Assembly: GCF_000011205.1 (NCBI RefSeq)
Contig: NC_003106.2
Span: 2,246,001 to 2,310,000 of the forward strand
From: Sulfurisphaera tokodaii str. 7
GTDB lineage: Archaea > Thermoproteota > Thermoprotei_A > Sulfolobales > Sulfolobaceae
Reading direction: 5' to 3'
DNA length: 64,000 nucleotides
This document shows positions 40,871 to 51,262 of the stretch, piece after piece (the stretch's first letter is position 1; every line of letters begins with the position of its first letter). Position numbers and translations under genes: made by a program. The notes under the pieces are model-generated. The model was not told where the DNA came from and did no database searches. It saw only the letters and a program-made list of their open reading frames with translations.

Positions 40871-40912
40871 GTCAAAATCATATTATATAATAGATAGAAG
40901 AGGTGTAATAAG

Positions 40913-41200
40913 TTGAGTATAAATGAGGAAAAGCTATTAAATAAGATTGACTATAGGATAATAGAAATAAAGAATATTTCACCATCTGCAGAAGTCAGAG
41001 CAATAGTAATAACCAACAAACAACCATCAACTGAAATAGTAAATGATATTTCAACTATTGCAAAAGTAGAACTTGTAATGCCATTTCTTTCTACGGTTAA
41101 AGTAAAAGCAAAAGCTAAAGATTTACTTACTTTGGCTGAAAAGGATTACGTTAAATTCATTATGTTAGAAGAAGTTTTAGCTAAGCTTGAAGAATTTTAA
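40913..41200 (+). CDS. Small alpha/beta protein, possibly inhibitor-I9-like
   Basis: 95 residues from a TTG start preceded by GAGGTG. Predicted beta-alpha-beta-beta-alpha-beta order; the end, KVKAKAKDLLTLAEKDYVKFIML, recalls subtilisin propeptide/I9 inhibitor domains, where the last strand reads VxYIE. No protease gene is adjacent. It lies 3 bases before XPD and starts that operon. Function unknown; the I9 resemblance is only by pattern. Confidence 0.55.
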   Translation: MSINEEKLLNKIDYRIIEIKNISPSAEVRAIVITNKQPSTEIVNDISTIAKVELVMPFLSTVKVKAKAKDLLTLAEKDYVKFIMLEEVLAKLEEF

Positions 41201-41203
41201 AAA

Positions 41204-42850
41204 GTGGAGTTAAGAGATTGGCAAAAGCAATTAAAAGATAAAGTAATAAATGCTGTCAAAGAAGGTTTTTTAGTCGCATTAAACTCCCCTACGGGGAGTG
41301 GTAAAACACTTTTTTCTCTTTTAGTTGGTCTTAATACTAAGGGTAAAGTGATCTTTGTAGTTAGAACGCATAATGAATATTTTCCAGTATATAGGGATGT
41401 AAAGAAAATTGATCCTTCTCTAAAATTTTCGTTTGTTATAGGTAAGCCTAGTGCTTGTCCCTTTGCAGCTAAGGATGTAGATACTGAAGATATTAATTGT
41501 AAATACTGTGAGATAAAAAATGCTATAGAAGTTAAAATAGATAAATCCCCTTTTGAGAAACTTAAAGAATTAAAAGAAAATGGTATAAAAGAAGGGTTCT
41601 GTCCCTATTATTCTCTGTTAGAATCAGCAAAGGAAGCTGATATCATTACAATAACGTACCCTTATTTTTTTATTGAAAAATATCTTAGTTTACTTGACAT
41701 CAACTTAGAAGAATATTTCATAGTAATAGATGAGGCTCATAATATAGATAAAGTAAGTGAAATTGAGGAAAGAACACTAAGTGAATTTATTCTCTCAATG
41801 GCAATAAAACAGAGCAAGAGCGAAGAAGTAAGAAGGATATTAGATAGACTCATAAAAGAGTTAAAAACTCTAACTTATCAAGATGAAAAATATATAAAAT
41901 TAGATAAAGTGCCTGAGTTGTCAGATGAGGAACTCTCACTGTTAGTTGATGAGTACGAAGAATTAAGAAAAGAGGCAATAAAATCGAAAAGCGTGTCTAG
42001 AATCTATCTGGGCTCTGTGATCCGTTTTTACGCTACGTATTCTACTGGAAATTTTATACCTTTTTCTTTTTCTAATAAAATTGTCCTAAAAACATTAGAG
42101 CTAAACCAATATTACAACTTACTAAATGATGAAAATCTTTCTATTTTATTAATGTCCGGTACTTTACCACCAAAGGAATACTTAGAGAAAGTAATAGGAA
42201 TTTCTAGAAAAATTTTATATATAAACGTAGAGAAAGAAGTAAAGAAAAAAGTAACAGGCAGTTATCAATGTAAAATAGCGATAGATGTGACTTCTAAATA
42301 CGATCTAAGAAGTGAAGCAATGTGGAAAAAATATTCCTCGTATTTGTTAAAAATTTACTATCAAGCTAGAAATCATGTGTTAGCAGTATTTCCATCTTAT
42401 CAGATAATGGAAAAAGTAATGAGTTATGTTAATGTAAATAAAATCTTAGAAAATGAAGGAACAAGAATTGATGATGTTATAAAAATAGTTAAAGAGAGCA
42501 GACAAAAATATATAATAGCTGGCGTAGGAAGAGGAAAAATAACTGAGGGTGTAGAGATAACGGATAATGATAGAAGTTTAATTTCAGATGTAGTCTTAGT
42601 TGGTGTCCCTTATCCTCCAGAAGATGATTATATGAAATTACTTTCTAAGAAAATTTCAGAAAAACTGGGAGGAAAAGAGAAAGAATATCTAATAATGATA
42701 CCGGCTTTAATTACTGTAAAACAAGCTATAGGTAGGTCTATAAGAAATATAAATGATACTGCATTAGTTTGGTTACTAGATAAACGATATGATTCCTTAT
42801 GGTGGAAGAAAAACCTAAATTGTTTTAATTCAACAAAAATAAGGCTATGA
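41204..42850 (+). CDS. xpd: XPD/Rad3 DNA helicase (Fe-S)
   Basis: 548 residues, GTG start. 5'-3' superfamily 2 helicase. Walker A SPTGSGKT (about 28-35), the four [4Fe-4S] cysteines Cys85, Cys99, Cys102 and Cys133, DEAH at about 176-179, MSGTLPP (motif IV region), and QAIGRSIRN (motif VI). Length and cysteine spacing match the Sulfolobus XPD. In archaea its role in nucleotide-excision repair is uncertain. Cotranscribed with redox and sulfur-carrier-like genes. Confidence 0.96.
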   Translation: MELRDWQKQLKDKVINAVKEGFLVALNSPTGSGKTLFSLLVGLNTKGKVIFVVRTHNEYFPVYRDVKKIDPSLKFSFVIGKPSACPFAAKDVDTEDINCKYCEIKNAIEVKIDKSPFEKLKELKENGIKEGFCPYYSLLESAKEADIITITYPYFFIEKYLSLLDINLEEYFIVIDEAHNIDKVSEIEERTLSEFILSMAIKQSKSEEVRRILDRLIKELKTLTYQDEKYIKLDKVPELSDEELSLLVDEYEELRKEAIKSKSVSRIYLGSVIRFYATYSTGNFIPFSFSNKIVLKTLELNQYYNLLNDENLSILLMSGTLPPKEYLEKVIGISRKILYINVEKEVKKKVTGSYQCKIAIDVTSKYDLRSEAMWKKYSSYLLKIYYQARNHVLAVFPSYQIMEKVMSYVNVNKILENEGTRIDDVIKIVKESRQKYIIAGVGRGKITEGVEITDNDRSLISDVVLVGVPYPPEDDYMKLLSKKISEKLGGKEKEYLIMIPALITVKQAIGRSIRNINDTALVWLLDKRYDSLWWKKNLNCFNSTKIRL

Positions 42851-43641
42851 AAGTAGAAATATTTACTCACAAGAATTGTATTGAGTGTAATTTTCTAATT
42901 GAATTTTTAGAAAAGAAAGGACTTTTGAGTAAGGTAACGATAATTGATACAGAACTTTATCCATTTTTAGCATTTGAGAGAGGAGTAATTTCTACTCCGT
43001 CAATATTTGTTGATGGAAAGTTAATATTTGCTGGTGTTGTTGATTATGATGAGTTACTAAAGATATTATCTGGAGAAAAAGTAAGTGTAAAAATAAATAA
43101 AGAAGAACTTATCGACAAACTAATGTTTGGGATAATTAATTCATTCGCTGCAACGGCTTGGTTATATGTTAATAAAGATTTTGACGCTCTAATGGCTCAA
43201 AAGGATTTTGTATTTGCCATAACTGGGTTAGCACTAATAAGTGAAAGTGAAGCTGAGGAAATGTATAATTATCTTAGGAATGTTATTGTAAAGGAAGGAG
43301 ATATTTATTTCGAGAAATGGAAAGATACAATGAAAAGAGTAATTTCATCTAACTTTATCAGGGAACTATATTGGTTATATGAGAAGAAGTTGGAGAAAGA
43401 ATATGTAATGTCAAAATATCCTATTGAAGTTTTTGCACATTGGCTTATGGTTAGAGGAGGTGCAGTGGGTAGAGTTGGTTTAAGGATTCATTCTCTTAGT
43501 GAAAAAGAAATTATAACACGCATTAGTGAAGTTTATATTTATTTATTCAATAATTACGATAGTTTATGGGATAAAGTAATTAAAGAACAAGAAGAAATTC
43601 GTAAATCAAATAAAGAGCAAGTTAGATTCTTAAATTTTTAA
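42847..43641 (+). CDS. Thioredoxin/glutaredoxin-fold protein with helical C-terminal domain
   Basis: 264 residues. Residues 1-78 form a thioredoxin fold with Cys11-x-x-Cys14 (KNCIEC) and the cis-proline segment STPSIFVDG. The remaining about 185 residues are helical with conserved-looking Trp and His (FAHWLMVRGGAVGR) and no recognised family. ATGA overlap with xpd, so translation is coupled. A disulfide or sulfur-transfer role is inferred. Confidence 0.75.
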   Translation: MKVEIFTHKNCIECNFLIEFLEKKGLLSKVTIIDTELYPFLAFERGVISTPSIFVDGKLIFAGVVDYDELLKILSGEKVSVKINKEELIDKLMFGIINSFAATAWLYVNKDFDALMAQKDFVFAITGLALISESEAEEMYNYLRNVIVKEGDIYFEKWKDTMKRVISSNFIRELYWLYEKKLEKEYVMSKYPIEVFAHWLMVRGGAVGRVGLRIHSLSEKEIITRISEVYIYLFNNYDSLWDKVIKEQEEIRKSNKEQVRFLNF

Positions 43642-43663
43642 ACACTCAATACTAATATGAAGT

Positions 43664-43891
43664 ATGTCACAGCAATTAAAACTAGATCTAAGAGGTAAGC
43701 CTTGTGAAGAATATATTTTAGAAATATCAAAAATTCTAGTATCTATGAAAGCAGGAGACGTATTAATTGTTATAGCAGATCAAGATAGGATAATTTGTAC
43801 GCATCAGCTTTTAAGAAATTCCCCTAGATATCTTTTCAAGGCCGATATAGTTGGTGACCATGCTGAAATTACGATAAGACGATTAAGATAA
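43664..43891 (+). CDS. TusA/SirA-like small sulfur-carrier protein
   Basis: 75 residues with the TusA beta-alpha-beta-alpha-beta-beta layout: [10 protein letters not shown] (Cys14) replaces the usual LDxxGxxCPxP, then [14 protein letters not shown] and ITIRRL. The cysteine that carries persulfide is kept but the following Pro is Glu, as in some divergent archaeal members. 22 bases after the thioredoxin-fold gene. Confidence 0.78.
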   Translation: MSQQLKLDLRGKPCEEYILEISKILVSMKAGDVLIVIADQDRIICTHQLLRNSPRYLFKADIVGDHAEITIRRLR

Positions 43892-43913
43892 ACTAAGAAC
43901 TTAAAAATAAATT

Positions 43914-45737
43914 TTATTCTTTTGTGTTAATTCCTACACGGATTTTATTTCCGTTAATTTCTGCTTTAAATCCTTTTTTATTTAAAAGCGCTATAATAAA
44001 GTTAGCATAATTTTCATTAATACCAATATCACTTAGATTTATTTCACCAGTTTCCAAAATTTGTGGCAATAAAGTATCTACTAATTCGCTTAACTGTGTT
44101 AGAGTATCTTTATTGTTAGCCAATTCTATAGCCTCCTTTAATTCAGAAATTGAACTATATAATCTGGATATTTTTTCACAATAAGGCATTTCTGAAGTTT
44201 GAAGAGTCTGTATTTCTATGTTTATTAGACTTATCATATTATCTATTTCTGCACTCTTATAAATAGTTGATATAGTTTTTAAAGTATTCTGTAATTCGAT
44301 TAGCTCTACTAGAAGAAAATTATTTAGTTTTTCTAGTAATTTAGTTGCATTTCCTACTTTGTTTATAGTGAATGGTTGTAATGGGATATCTGCTAAAGAT
44401 TTCTTTATCTCATAACTTTCTTCCTCAGTGAAAAGCTGGATAACCTCTAATGCTTTACTAGCACATAAGTCTAATTTTTTACTTAGAATTTGAACATCCA
44501 TATTATTTAATCTTTCACTGATATAGTTCATATTAATAATGTTTAATTTATCTAAATTTACTCCGATTGTCTTGTTTGTATTTTCAACAAATGCATTTAG
44601 GAGGTTAGTTGCTAAAATTATGTTTGTTTCAATTGTTTGTTTTAGATGTCTATAAAAATCTATAAACTGTTCTAATTTTATTTCTTCCTTTGGATACTCA
44701 ATTTCTGATAAATTTATCCCAATTTTCTTTAGTTTCAATGTAAAATCGTTATATCCTCTTATTTTGTCGAAAATTAAGTTGTTAATTTCTATCGTTAAAA
44801 TTCTTTTCTGGCTAAGTAACTCGTCATTTACCTCACTAAGGCAATTTATATTTTTACATTCATTCAGTTTATTTTGTATAGCAGATATAGAACTAAAAGT
44901 TCCATCTATAATTTTAATTAAATCTCCCCCTTCTTTTCCTATTTCACTTCTTAAAGAATATAATACTGCCTGTATATTCTTTATTTCTTCATTAATTCTA
45001 TTTTTTAAATTAGCGGTAGCTTCTCTGTTTTCATTTATAGTTTTAGTAAAGTTAATTACTCTATCTATTATATTTATAGCTAAACTTAAAATAATACCAT
45101 AAAAGAAATATGGAGAATTAAAAAGAGTAGAAAAGTAATAAGCAGAAATAGTAATAGGAATAATTCCAACTACGCTATAAAATTTTGAGTTAATTGAATA
45201 TAGAATTGAACCTATTAAAATTAATATGATTGATTCTAGAATTACATGATTATTAAAATTTACGGTAAGTAAATAGATGAAGGGTAAAAAGGAAAATATT
45301 CCATCTACATAAGATTCATTGAATGAAACACCAGAATAATATAGGATAGCTGCTATGGTTGGATTAAAGTTCTGAAGAATTAAGTTCCCAGCTGTTATCA
45401 AAGACCTAGAATTTCTTCTTATCGCTAAATGTATTAAAGGAATGATAAGTAAAAAAACTAATAAGAAAGCTATTTTTTCTATGTTAGGAAAAGAGACTAT
45501 ACCATTAATAATTTCTTCAAGTAAATTAAGATTAGATACAACTATTGATGAAATTATTAAAACTGGTAGTAAAATATTCTCTATTAGAAATGATATTGCA
45601 AATACCAAACCTAGTGTAATATATGCAAAATTTAGATTTGTGAAATGTAATGCAATATAAAAACTTAGCACACCATTAATTATCATTATTATGATCTTCT
45701 TAGTTAATTCTTTAGCGTCATTAATTAAGATACTCAT
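43914..45737 (-). CDS. Polytopic membrane protein with long helical cytoplasmic domain
   Basis: 607 residues from ATG at 45737 (MSILINDAKEL); the frame is open to 45764. About eight to ten transmembrane helices occupy residues 1-235. The rest (about 240-560) is a long series of amphipathic helices or coiled coils, and the last 40 residues form a small alpha/beta module. The architecture recalls FUSC/aromatic-acid-exporter-type proteins but no signature is evident. Function unknown. Confidence 0.65.
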   Translation of the reverse strand: MSILINDAKELTKKIIIMIINGVLSFYIALHFTNLNFAYITLGLVFAISFLIENILLPVLIISSIVVSNLNLLEEIINGIVSFPNIEKIAFLLVFLLIIPLIHLAIRRNSRSLITAGNLILQNFNPTIAAILYYSGVSFNESYVDGIFSFLPFIYLLTVNFNNHVILESIILILIGSILYSINSKFYSVVGIIPITISAYYFSTLFNSPYFFYGIILSLAINIIDRVINFTKTINENREATANLKNRINEEIKNIQAVLYSLRSEIGKEGGDLIKIIDGTFSSISAIQNKLNECKNINCLSEVNDELLSQKRILTIEINNLIFDKIRGYNDFTLKLKKIGINLSEIEYPKEEIKLEQFIDFYRHLKQTIETNIILATNLLNAFVENTNKTIGVNLDKLNIINMNYISERLNNMDVQILSKKLDLCASKALEVIQLFTEEESYEIKKSLADIPLQPFTINKVGNATKLLEKLNNFLLVELIELQNTLKTISTIYKSAEIDNMISLINIEIQTLQTSEMPYCEKISRLYSSISELKEAIELANNKDTLTQLSELVDTLLPQILETGEINLSDIGINENYANFIIALLNKKGFKAEINGNKIRVGINTKE

Positions 45738-45960
45738 TTCAAAATAAATATAATAGTAGAACATAAATAAATTTTATTAGTTCAATTTAACGTATTATAG
45801 TTCTCTCTTCTGTAAAAAATCTAAAAATGTTGTTAAACTCTATCATAAAAGAAGAATTTTCATAAGATTATTTGCAAATAATTATTAGCGTTTATAATAT
45901 GTTAAAAAGCCTTTCCCCTTAGATTAAGTAATATAAAAATTTTAAATAACTCTTTTTGGA

Positions 45961-46029
45961 TTGCCAAGAATTTATGTAGCGCTAGGATCAGAAGAACAAT
46001 TATTATGGTATCATCCTAACTCATTCTAA
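45961..46029 (+). CDS. Candidate 22-residue leaderless peptide
   Basis: TTG-initiated frame encoding a peptide beginning MPRIYVALGS and ending WYHPNSF. A TATA-like TATAAAAAT (45932-45940) lies 25 bases before the TTG, the exact leaderless spacing. Base composition is less AT-rich than the flanks. It could equally be the 5' part of a small RNA or a gene remnant. Confidence 0.28.
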   Translation: MPRIYVALGSEEQLLWYHPNSF

Positions 46030-46198
46030 TATCTAAATATTATTCCTTTTATTACGAATATAAGATTACGAGTATTAAACAAAGGAAGAAAATCTTTAAA
46101 TAATAATGTTTTTCTATATTCTTATTGAAAAGTTCATATATTGACTCGTCAATTATACAACTAAAATCAAACTAGTATTTAGTAGTTATTCTAAATAA

Positions 46199-46208
46199 GA
46201 TATTTAAT
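46199..46208 (+). promoter_or_regulatory. TATA box of superoxide dismutase
   Basis: GATATTTAAT centred about 27 bases before the ATG at 46230, giving a leaderless message. Confidence 0.5.
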
Positions 46209-46229
46209 CTACTATCCAAAATCTCTTTT

Positions 46230-46865
46230 ATGGCAATACAAATACAATTCAAAAAGTACGAACTACCTCCACTTCCATATAAGGTAGATGCATTAGAACC
46301 ATATATAAGTAAAGATATTATAGATGTTCATTATAACGGGCATCATAAGGGCTATGTTAACGGTGCAAACTCATTTTTAGAGAGACTAGAGAAGATAATT
46401 AGAGGTGAAATCACTTCTGGACAGTACGATATACAAGGGTTATTAAGAGGATTAGTATTCAATATTAATGGACATAAGCTTCATGCATTATACTGGCAGA
46501 ACATGGCTCCAGCTGGTAAGGGTGGAGGAAAACCTGGTGGTGCCTTAGCAGATTTGATAGATAAACAGTATGGTAGTTTTGATAAATTTAAGCAGTTATT
46601 CACAGAAGCTGCTAATAGCTTACCAGGTACTGGTTGGACAGTCTTGTATTATGACACGGAGTCCGGTAATTTAGAAATAATGACATTCGAGAACCATTTC
46701 CAGAACCATATAGCTGAATTACCAATAATATTGATATTAGATGAGTTTGAGCACGCATACTACTTACAGTATAAGAATAAGAGAGCTGATTATGTGAACG
46801 CATGGTGGAATTTAGTAAATTGGGACGAAGCAGATAAAAAATTGCAGAAATATCTTAATAAGTAA
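46230..46865 (+). CDS. sod: Iron superoxide dismutase
   Basis: 211 residues, the length of Sulfolobus Fe-SOD. Helical N-domain with [12 protein letters not shown] (metal-ligand and gateway histidines), [11 protein letters not shown], and C-terminal [19 protein letters not shown] with the Asp and His ligands. Converts superoxide to O2 and H2O2 in the cytoplasm. Confidence 0.97.
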   Translation: MAIQIQFKKYELPPLPYKVDALEPYISKDIIDVHYNGHHKGYVNGANSFLERLEKIIRGEITSGQYDIQGLLRGLVFNINGHKLHALYWQNMAPAGKGGGKPGGALADLIDKQYGSFDKFKQLFTEAANSLPGTGWTVLYYDTESGNLEIMTFENHFQNHIAELPIILILDEFEHAYYLQYKNKRADYVNAWWNLVNWDEADKKLQKYLNK

Positions 46866-46894
46866 TTTTTTTATCTTTGTATCCTATATTTCTT

Positions 46895-47968
46895 ATGGTC
46901 TCAGCTATAGTATTAGCTGGAGGATATGCAACTAGATTAAGACCGTTAAGTCTCACAAAACCTAAAGCTCTTTTACCCATTTTGGATAAGCCTCTTTTGG
47001 ATTATATTTTAGATTCATTAGAAATAGCTGGAATAAATGAGGTATATTTATCCCTTCGTGTTATGGCAGACAAAATTTTGTCTCATATTGAAGGTGAAAA
47101 TAGAAAAGTAATTCCAGTAATAGAGAAAGAGAGACTAGGAGATGCAGGACCATTGAAATTGATCTCACAAAGATATAATCTATCTGATGATGTTCTTGTA
47201 ATATACGGAGATATTTATAATGAATTGGATATAAAATCATTACTTAAATTTCATGAAAAAGAAGGTTGTGATGCAACGATAGTAGGAAAACCTGTAGAAG
47301 ATCCTAGAAGATATGGTGTTTTAATAACGGAGGGAGAACGCTTAGTACAAATAATAGAAAAACCAAAGAATCCGGTATCTAACCTTATAAATGCGGGTAT
47401 ATATGTATTTAAGAAAAAATTATTAGAAAAAATAGATGGGCAAAGCATAGCTAAGAATTTTCTACCAAAACTTCTATCTGATAATACTTGTATAGCTGTT
47501 TATAAATATGATGGATTATGGATGGATATTGGAGTACCATCAGATTACATAAGAATAAATTTACAACTTCTATCTTTAAAATATCCTAAGGGATATATTA
47601 ATGAAGAAGCAAAAGTGAGTGAAAAAGTTAACCTAATTCCACCTTATTATATAAGTAGTGGCGTAAATATAAGTGAGGACTCATTCATATTTAATAGTAT
47701 TATTGGTAAGAATACGTCAATTGGTAATGGTGTTTATATAGACCAAAGTATATTAATGGAAGATGTTAAAGTCGATAGTTTTAGTTATATTAGAGATAGT
47801 ATCTTAGGTGATAAAGATAATTTAGGAAAATGGGTTAGATTAGATTCAGTTATTTTGGGTGATGAGGTAGTAATATATGATGGTGTATTTGTAAATAGAG
47901 ATACAATAATTTTACCCTATAAAGAAGTTAATGAGTCCGTATACGATAAGGGAAAAATAATATTGTGA
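46895..47968 (+). CDS. Sugar-1-phosphate nucleotidyltransferase with left-handed beta-helix
   Basis: 357 residues from ATG at 46895; a TTG at 46877 opens the frame. Signature AIVLAGGYATRLRPLSLTKPK at the N-terminus; VIYGDIYNE holds the metal-binding Asp. The C-terminal part (about 235-345) has hexapeptide-like turns (SIIGKNTSIGNGVYID). It makes an NDP-sugar, probably GDP-mannose or dTDP/UDP-glucose; specificity is not readable. Confidence 0.88.
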   Translation: MVSAIVLAGGYATRLRPLSLTKPKALLPILDKPLLDYILDSLEIAGINEVYLSLRVMADKILSHIEGENRKVIPVIEKERLGDAGPLKLISQRYNLSDDVLVIYGDIYNELDIKSLLKFHEKEGCDATIVGKPVEDPRRYGVLITEGERLVQIIEKPKNPVSNLINAGIYVFKKKLLEKIDGQSIAKNFLPKLLSDNTCIAVYKYDGLWMDIGVPSDYIRINLQLLSLKYPKGYINEEAKVSEKVNLIPPYYISSGVNISEDSFIFNSIIGKNTSIGNGVYIDQSILMEDVKVDSFSYIRDSILGDKDNLGKWVRLDSVILGDEVVIYDGVFVNRDTIILPYKEVNESVYDKGKIIL

Positions 47969-48004
47969 CTCTACTCTCTTCTTTTAATACTCTAGAGATA
48001 TTAT

Positions 48005-48637
48005 GTGAGAAAGCTTCTGCTATCACTATTAATTATTTTAATATTTGTAGCATTATCTAGCACGGTAACTAATAGTTATGCACTAAAGATAATTATTAAA
48101 GGACCCGTGGAAGTCTTAGTAATTACCAATGACTCATCGATTTTCCTACATAATTCTACTCTCCTAACTTTTAATAGAAGTGTAATAATTTCAGTTTCTC
48201 CTCTAAATCCAAGTTACTATGTGGAGATAAATGGGACAAGGTACATCGAATACACTAGAGCTATAAATAGTTCTGAAACACTTAATATTACAGCCATACC
48301 AGAATTTGTAAAAGTTTCTTTAAATCTTAATGGATCTGGAAATATTAGAGTAACTTTTAGTAATGGGTCTTCGCTTATAATAAATAAATCAACAGAGTTT
48401 TATGCTTTAAATAATTCTCTTCTTTATATTTATTCATCAAAAACTATGTTTATTAACAATATTACTACAAATTTTTATATTCTAGCTCTTAATAATAATA
48501 TAACATTAAATATAACTTTCCTTAATGATAAAAGCTCTAGTGCGGATAACGTATCTAATTCTCAGGGATTTATTGGTATAGGACTTGGTTTAATAGCTTT
48601 ATCATTCTATTTGTTTCTTAAAAAGAGACAACAATAA
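48005..48637 (+). CDS. Membrane-anchored secreted protein, unknown function
   Basis: 210 residues, GTG start. N-terminal signal peptide (about 1-26), an Asn/Thr/Ser-rich extracytoplasmic part with over ten sequons and predicted beta strands, and a C-terminal helix (about 185-204) ending KKRQQ. Similar layout to the glycoprotein at 4494-5804, but smaller. Confidence 0.65.
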   Translation: MRKLLLSLLIILIFVALSSTVTNSYALKIIIKGPVEVLVITNDSSIFLHNSTLLTFNRSVIISVSPLNPSYYVEINGTRYIEYTRAINSSETLNITAIPEFVKVSLNLNGSGNIRVTFSNGSSLIINKSTEFYALNNSLLYIYSSKTMFINNITTNFYILALNNNITLNITFLNDKSSSADNVSNSQGFIGIGLGLIALSFYLFLKKRQQ

Positions 48638-48671
48638 TCCAAACAAATTTATTCTAATACATCATTAAAAT

Positions 48672-50558
48672 ATGTTAATGAATAGGTTAAAAGAAAGTAA
48701 AAGTGCATTTCTTTTACAAGCTGTGAATAGTCCTATTGATTGGTATCCTTGGGGAGAGGAAGCTTTTGAGAGAGCTAAAAAAGAAGATAAACCAGTACTG
48801 GTTGATGTGGGTGCTTCTTGGTGTCACTGGTGTCATGTGATGGACGAAGAAACTTATAACGATCCAGAAGTCGTGAAAATAATAAATGAAAATTTTGTTG
48901 CGATAAAAGTAGATAGGGATGAACTTCCAGATTTGGATAGAGAGCTACAAAATCTAGTAAGCGCAATCACCGGAGAATCTGGTTGGCCATTAACAGTATT
49001 TATGACACCAGATAAGAAAGTGTTTTTCGGAGGGACTTATTTCCCTCCAGAAGATAGATACGGAAGAATTGGTTTTAAGAGACTTTTAAGAGAAATTCTG
49101 AGAGTATGGAAAGAAGATAGAGAAAAGATATTAGAAGTTACTAAGGCTACTTCATCTCTGAAACTGCAATTTAATACTATGACTCCAGAATGGGAAGTAA
49201 TAGAAAACTCTATTTCAAGTATTGTTTCTGTTTATGATTTCGAGAATGGTGGACTTCAAGGAGAAATGAAATTTCCGCATCCTACAGTAGATGAGCTTTT
49301 ACTAGGTTACTCTTTTTATACTAGTAGTGATACGGAAAGAAAGCTTTCTCTCTTTACTTTGAAGAAAATGTTCTATGGAGGAATATTCGATCAAGTTGGT
49401 GGTGGTTTTCACAGATATACGGTGGACAATGAATGGTATGTTCCTCATTTTGAAAAATTACTTATAGATAATGCTGAGCTTTTATTAGACTATTTACAAG
49501 CATACCAACTAACGCAAGATTCAGACATATACGACTGTTTGAGGCTTATGTATAATTTTCTTGTTAGAGATATGAAAATTGAAGGAGGTTTTGCAAACAG
49601 TCTTGACGCTGATTCTGAAGGCATAGAGGGTTATTATTATACATGGACTGAAGGAGAATTTTCTGATGCGCTAAAAGGTGAAGATATTGATTTTTGGTTC
49701 AAATTCTTTAATTTAAAGCTAGGTAAAGAGGTAGAAGGAAGAAAAGTCTTAAGGAGGACTATAGACTCTAGAGATCTTGCAAAATATTATTCCGTGGAAA
49801 AATTAAACGAAATAAGGAATAAACTTCTAGAGTATAGAGAGAAGAATAGGAAAAAGCCTTTTAGGGACGAGAATTTATATACTTATCCTAATTCTAGGGT
49901 AGCAGAAGCTTTACTATATACTTATCCAATACTAAAAGCTGGATTAAATGATGCATTAGAAATTGTAAGTAAGTTAAGTAAGAACATTACAAGAAGACTT
50001 GAAGGAGGCAAAGAAGGATTACTGGAAGACTATGCGTCATCTACTTTAGCACTAATAGCTGCTTATGAGGTAACTGGAAATGATAAGTATAAAGATATGG
50101 CTTTATCCCTTTCACAAACACTAAAAGATAAAGAGGGTTATGTGCTCGATTCCCCTAATGAGTCACCAGAATCATTAAGGCTGAAAGCTCTCATTAAGCT
50201 CTCTCAAATAACGGAGGAAAAAATAGACGTAAAAATTTATGAAAGTTCTCCTGCTTTTACTTCTGGTGTTTTGTTTAGTGTAATGAGCTTTCTTAAAGGA
50301 GTAGCTCATATAGTTATTGTAGATGAAAAGGATGGCAAAGCTGAAGGGTTACATGATACAGCTTTAACCTTATATTATCCGATGAAGGTTGTAGAATTAA
50401 TAGATGACTCAAAGAAAGACTACCTTCCGTCATATATGCGTTCTATGATAAATTATAATAAAGGAGTAAGTAGAGCCTTTGTATGTATAGGAAATAAATG
50501 CAGTATGCCTATAATATCTGGGGATAAATTAAAAACATACTTAGGTGGGGTAAGATGA
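48672..50558 (+). CDS. Thioredoxin-domain DUF255 protein (YyaL-type)
   Basis: 628 residues. The N-terminal thioredoxin-like domain has Cys51-His-Trp-Cys54 in [14 protein letters not shown], followed by [11 protein letters not shown] and [12 protein letters not shown]. The C-terminal part is an alpha/alpha-barrel like N-acylglucosamine epimerases, with [17 protein letters not shown] and DADSEGIEG. This matches the widespread YyaL/SSP411 family of unknown function. ATGA overlap with the next SDR. Confidence 0.9.
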   Translation: MLMNRLKESKSAFLLQAVNSPIDWYPWGEEAFERAKKEDKPVLVDVGASWCHWCHVMDEETYNDPEVVKIINENFVAIKVDRDELPDLDRELQNLVSAITGESGWPLTVFMTPDKKVFFGGTYFPPEDRYGRIGFKRLLREILRVWKEDREKILEVTKATSSLKLQFNTMTPEWEVIENSISSIVSVYDFENGGLQGEMKFPHPTVDELLLGYSFYTSSDTERKLSLFTLKKMFYGGIFDQVGGGFHRYTVDNEWYVPHFEKLLIDNAELLLDYLQAYQLTQDSDIYDCLRLMYNFLVRDMKIEGGFANSLDADSEGIEGYYYTWTEGEFSDALKGEDIDFWFKFFNLKLGKEVEGRKVLRRTIDSRDLAKYYSVEKLNEIRNKLLEYREKNRKKPFRDENLYTYPNSRVAEALLYTYPILKAGLNDALEIVSKLSKNITRRLEGGKEGLLEDYASSTLALIAAYEVTGNDKYKDMALSLSQTLKDKEGYVLDSPNESPESLRLKALIKLSQITEEKIDVKIYESSPAFTSGVLFSVMSFLKGVAHIVIVDEKDGKAEGLHDTALTLYYPMKVVELIDDSKKDYLPSYMRSMINYNKGVSRAFVCIGNKCSMPIISGDKLKTYLGGVR

Positions 50559-51262
50559 GACTAAAAGGAAGACGCGTATTAATTGTTGGAGTGAGCAAAG
50601 GATTAGGCTATGCTCTTGCATACTTTCTACTTAAGGAGGGAGCCAGTGTTGTAATTAATTCTCGTAATGAAGAGAAACTAAAAGAAATAAAGAAGAGTCT
50701 AGAGAGTATAGGTGAGATAACTTATGTTGTCGGAGATGTATCAACGCTGGAAAAGGCTAGGGAAGTTGTTGAAAAGGCTGGTAATTTTACTGACTTAGTT
50801 GTAACTGTTGGAGGTTACATAGAAGATACTGTAGAAGATTTAAAAGCTTTAGATGAGATGATAAATAACCATATTAAAATTCCTTTATATGTTGTACACT
50901 ATTCTTTAAGTAAATTAAAAGAAGGTTCAACTATAGTTCTAGTTTCAGCAATTAGGGGTATTTATACAGCTTATCCTACACAACTTTCTTATGCTGTTGG
51001 AAAGGCAGGTTTAGCTAAAGAAGTTGAAATTTTAGCCTCTGAATTGCTGAGTAGAGGAATTAGGGTTGTAGGAATTGCTCCAAGTTTTATAGATGGAGAC
51101 TTTGTACCAGACAGGGACTGGAAGAAATTGAGGAAGCTTGGCGATTTTAAAGCTCCTCCCGAAGATTTTGCAAGGGTTATCGTTTGGTTATTAACTGAAG
51201 AGGCTGAATGGGTTAATGGTGTTGTTATACCAGTAGATGGTGGTGCTAGACTAAAATTATAA
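50555..51262 (+). CDS. SDR-family oxidoreductase
   Basis: 235 residues. [14 protein letters not shown] nucleotide-binding loop, VVGDVS, Ser in VLVSAIRG and the catalytic SYAVGKAG (Tyr-x-x-x-Lys). A full set of catalytic residues, unlike the SDR at 488-1276. Substrate unknown. Coupled to the DUF255 gene; the end overlaps the convergent Cdc48-N-like gene by 17 bases. Confidence 0.87.
   Translation: MRLKGRRVLIVGVSKGLGYALAYFLLKEGASVVINSRNEEKLKEIKKSLESIGEITYVVGDVSTLEKAREVVEKAGNFTDLVVTVGGYIEDTVEDLKALDEMINNHIKIPLYVVHYSLSKLKEGSTIVLVSAIRGIYTAYPTQLSYAVGKAGLAKEVEILASELLSRGIRVVGIAPSFIDGDFVPDRDWKKLRKLGDFKAPPEDFARVIVWLLTEEAEWVNGVVIPVDGGARLKL

Larger units (their letters stand above)
45738..46229. other. 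Long intergenic region
   Basis: About 490 bases between divergent genes. It holds promoters for both flanks, one candidate 22-codon reading frame (45961-46029) and otherwise AT-rich sequence. No other gene or RNA was recognised. Confidence 0.5.
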
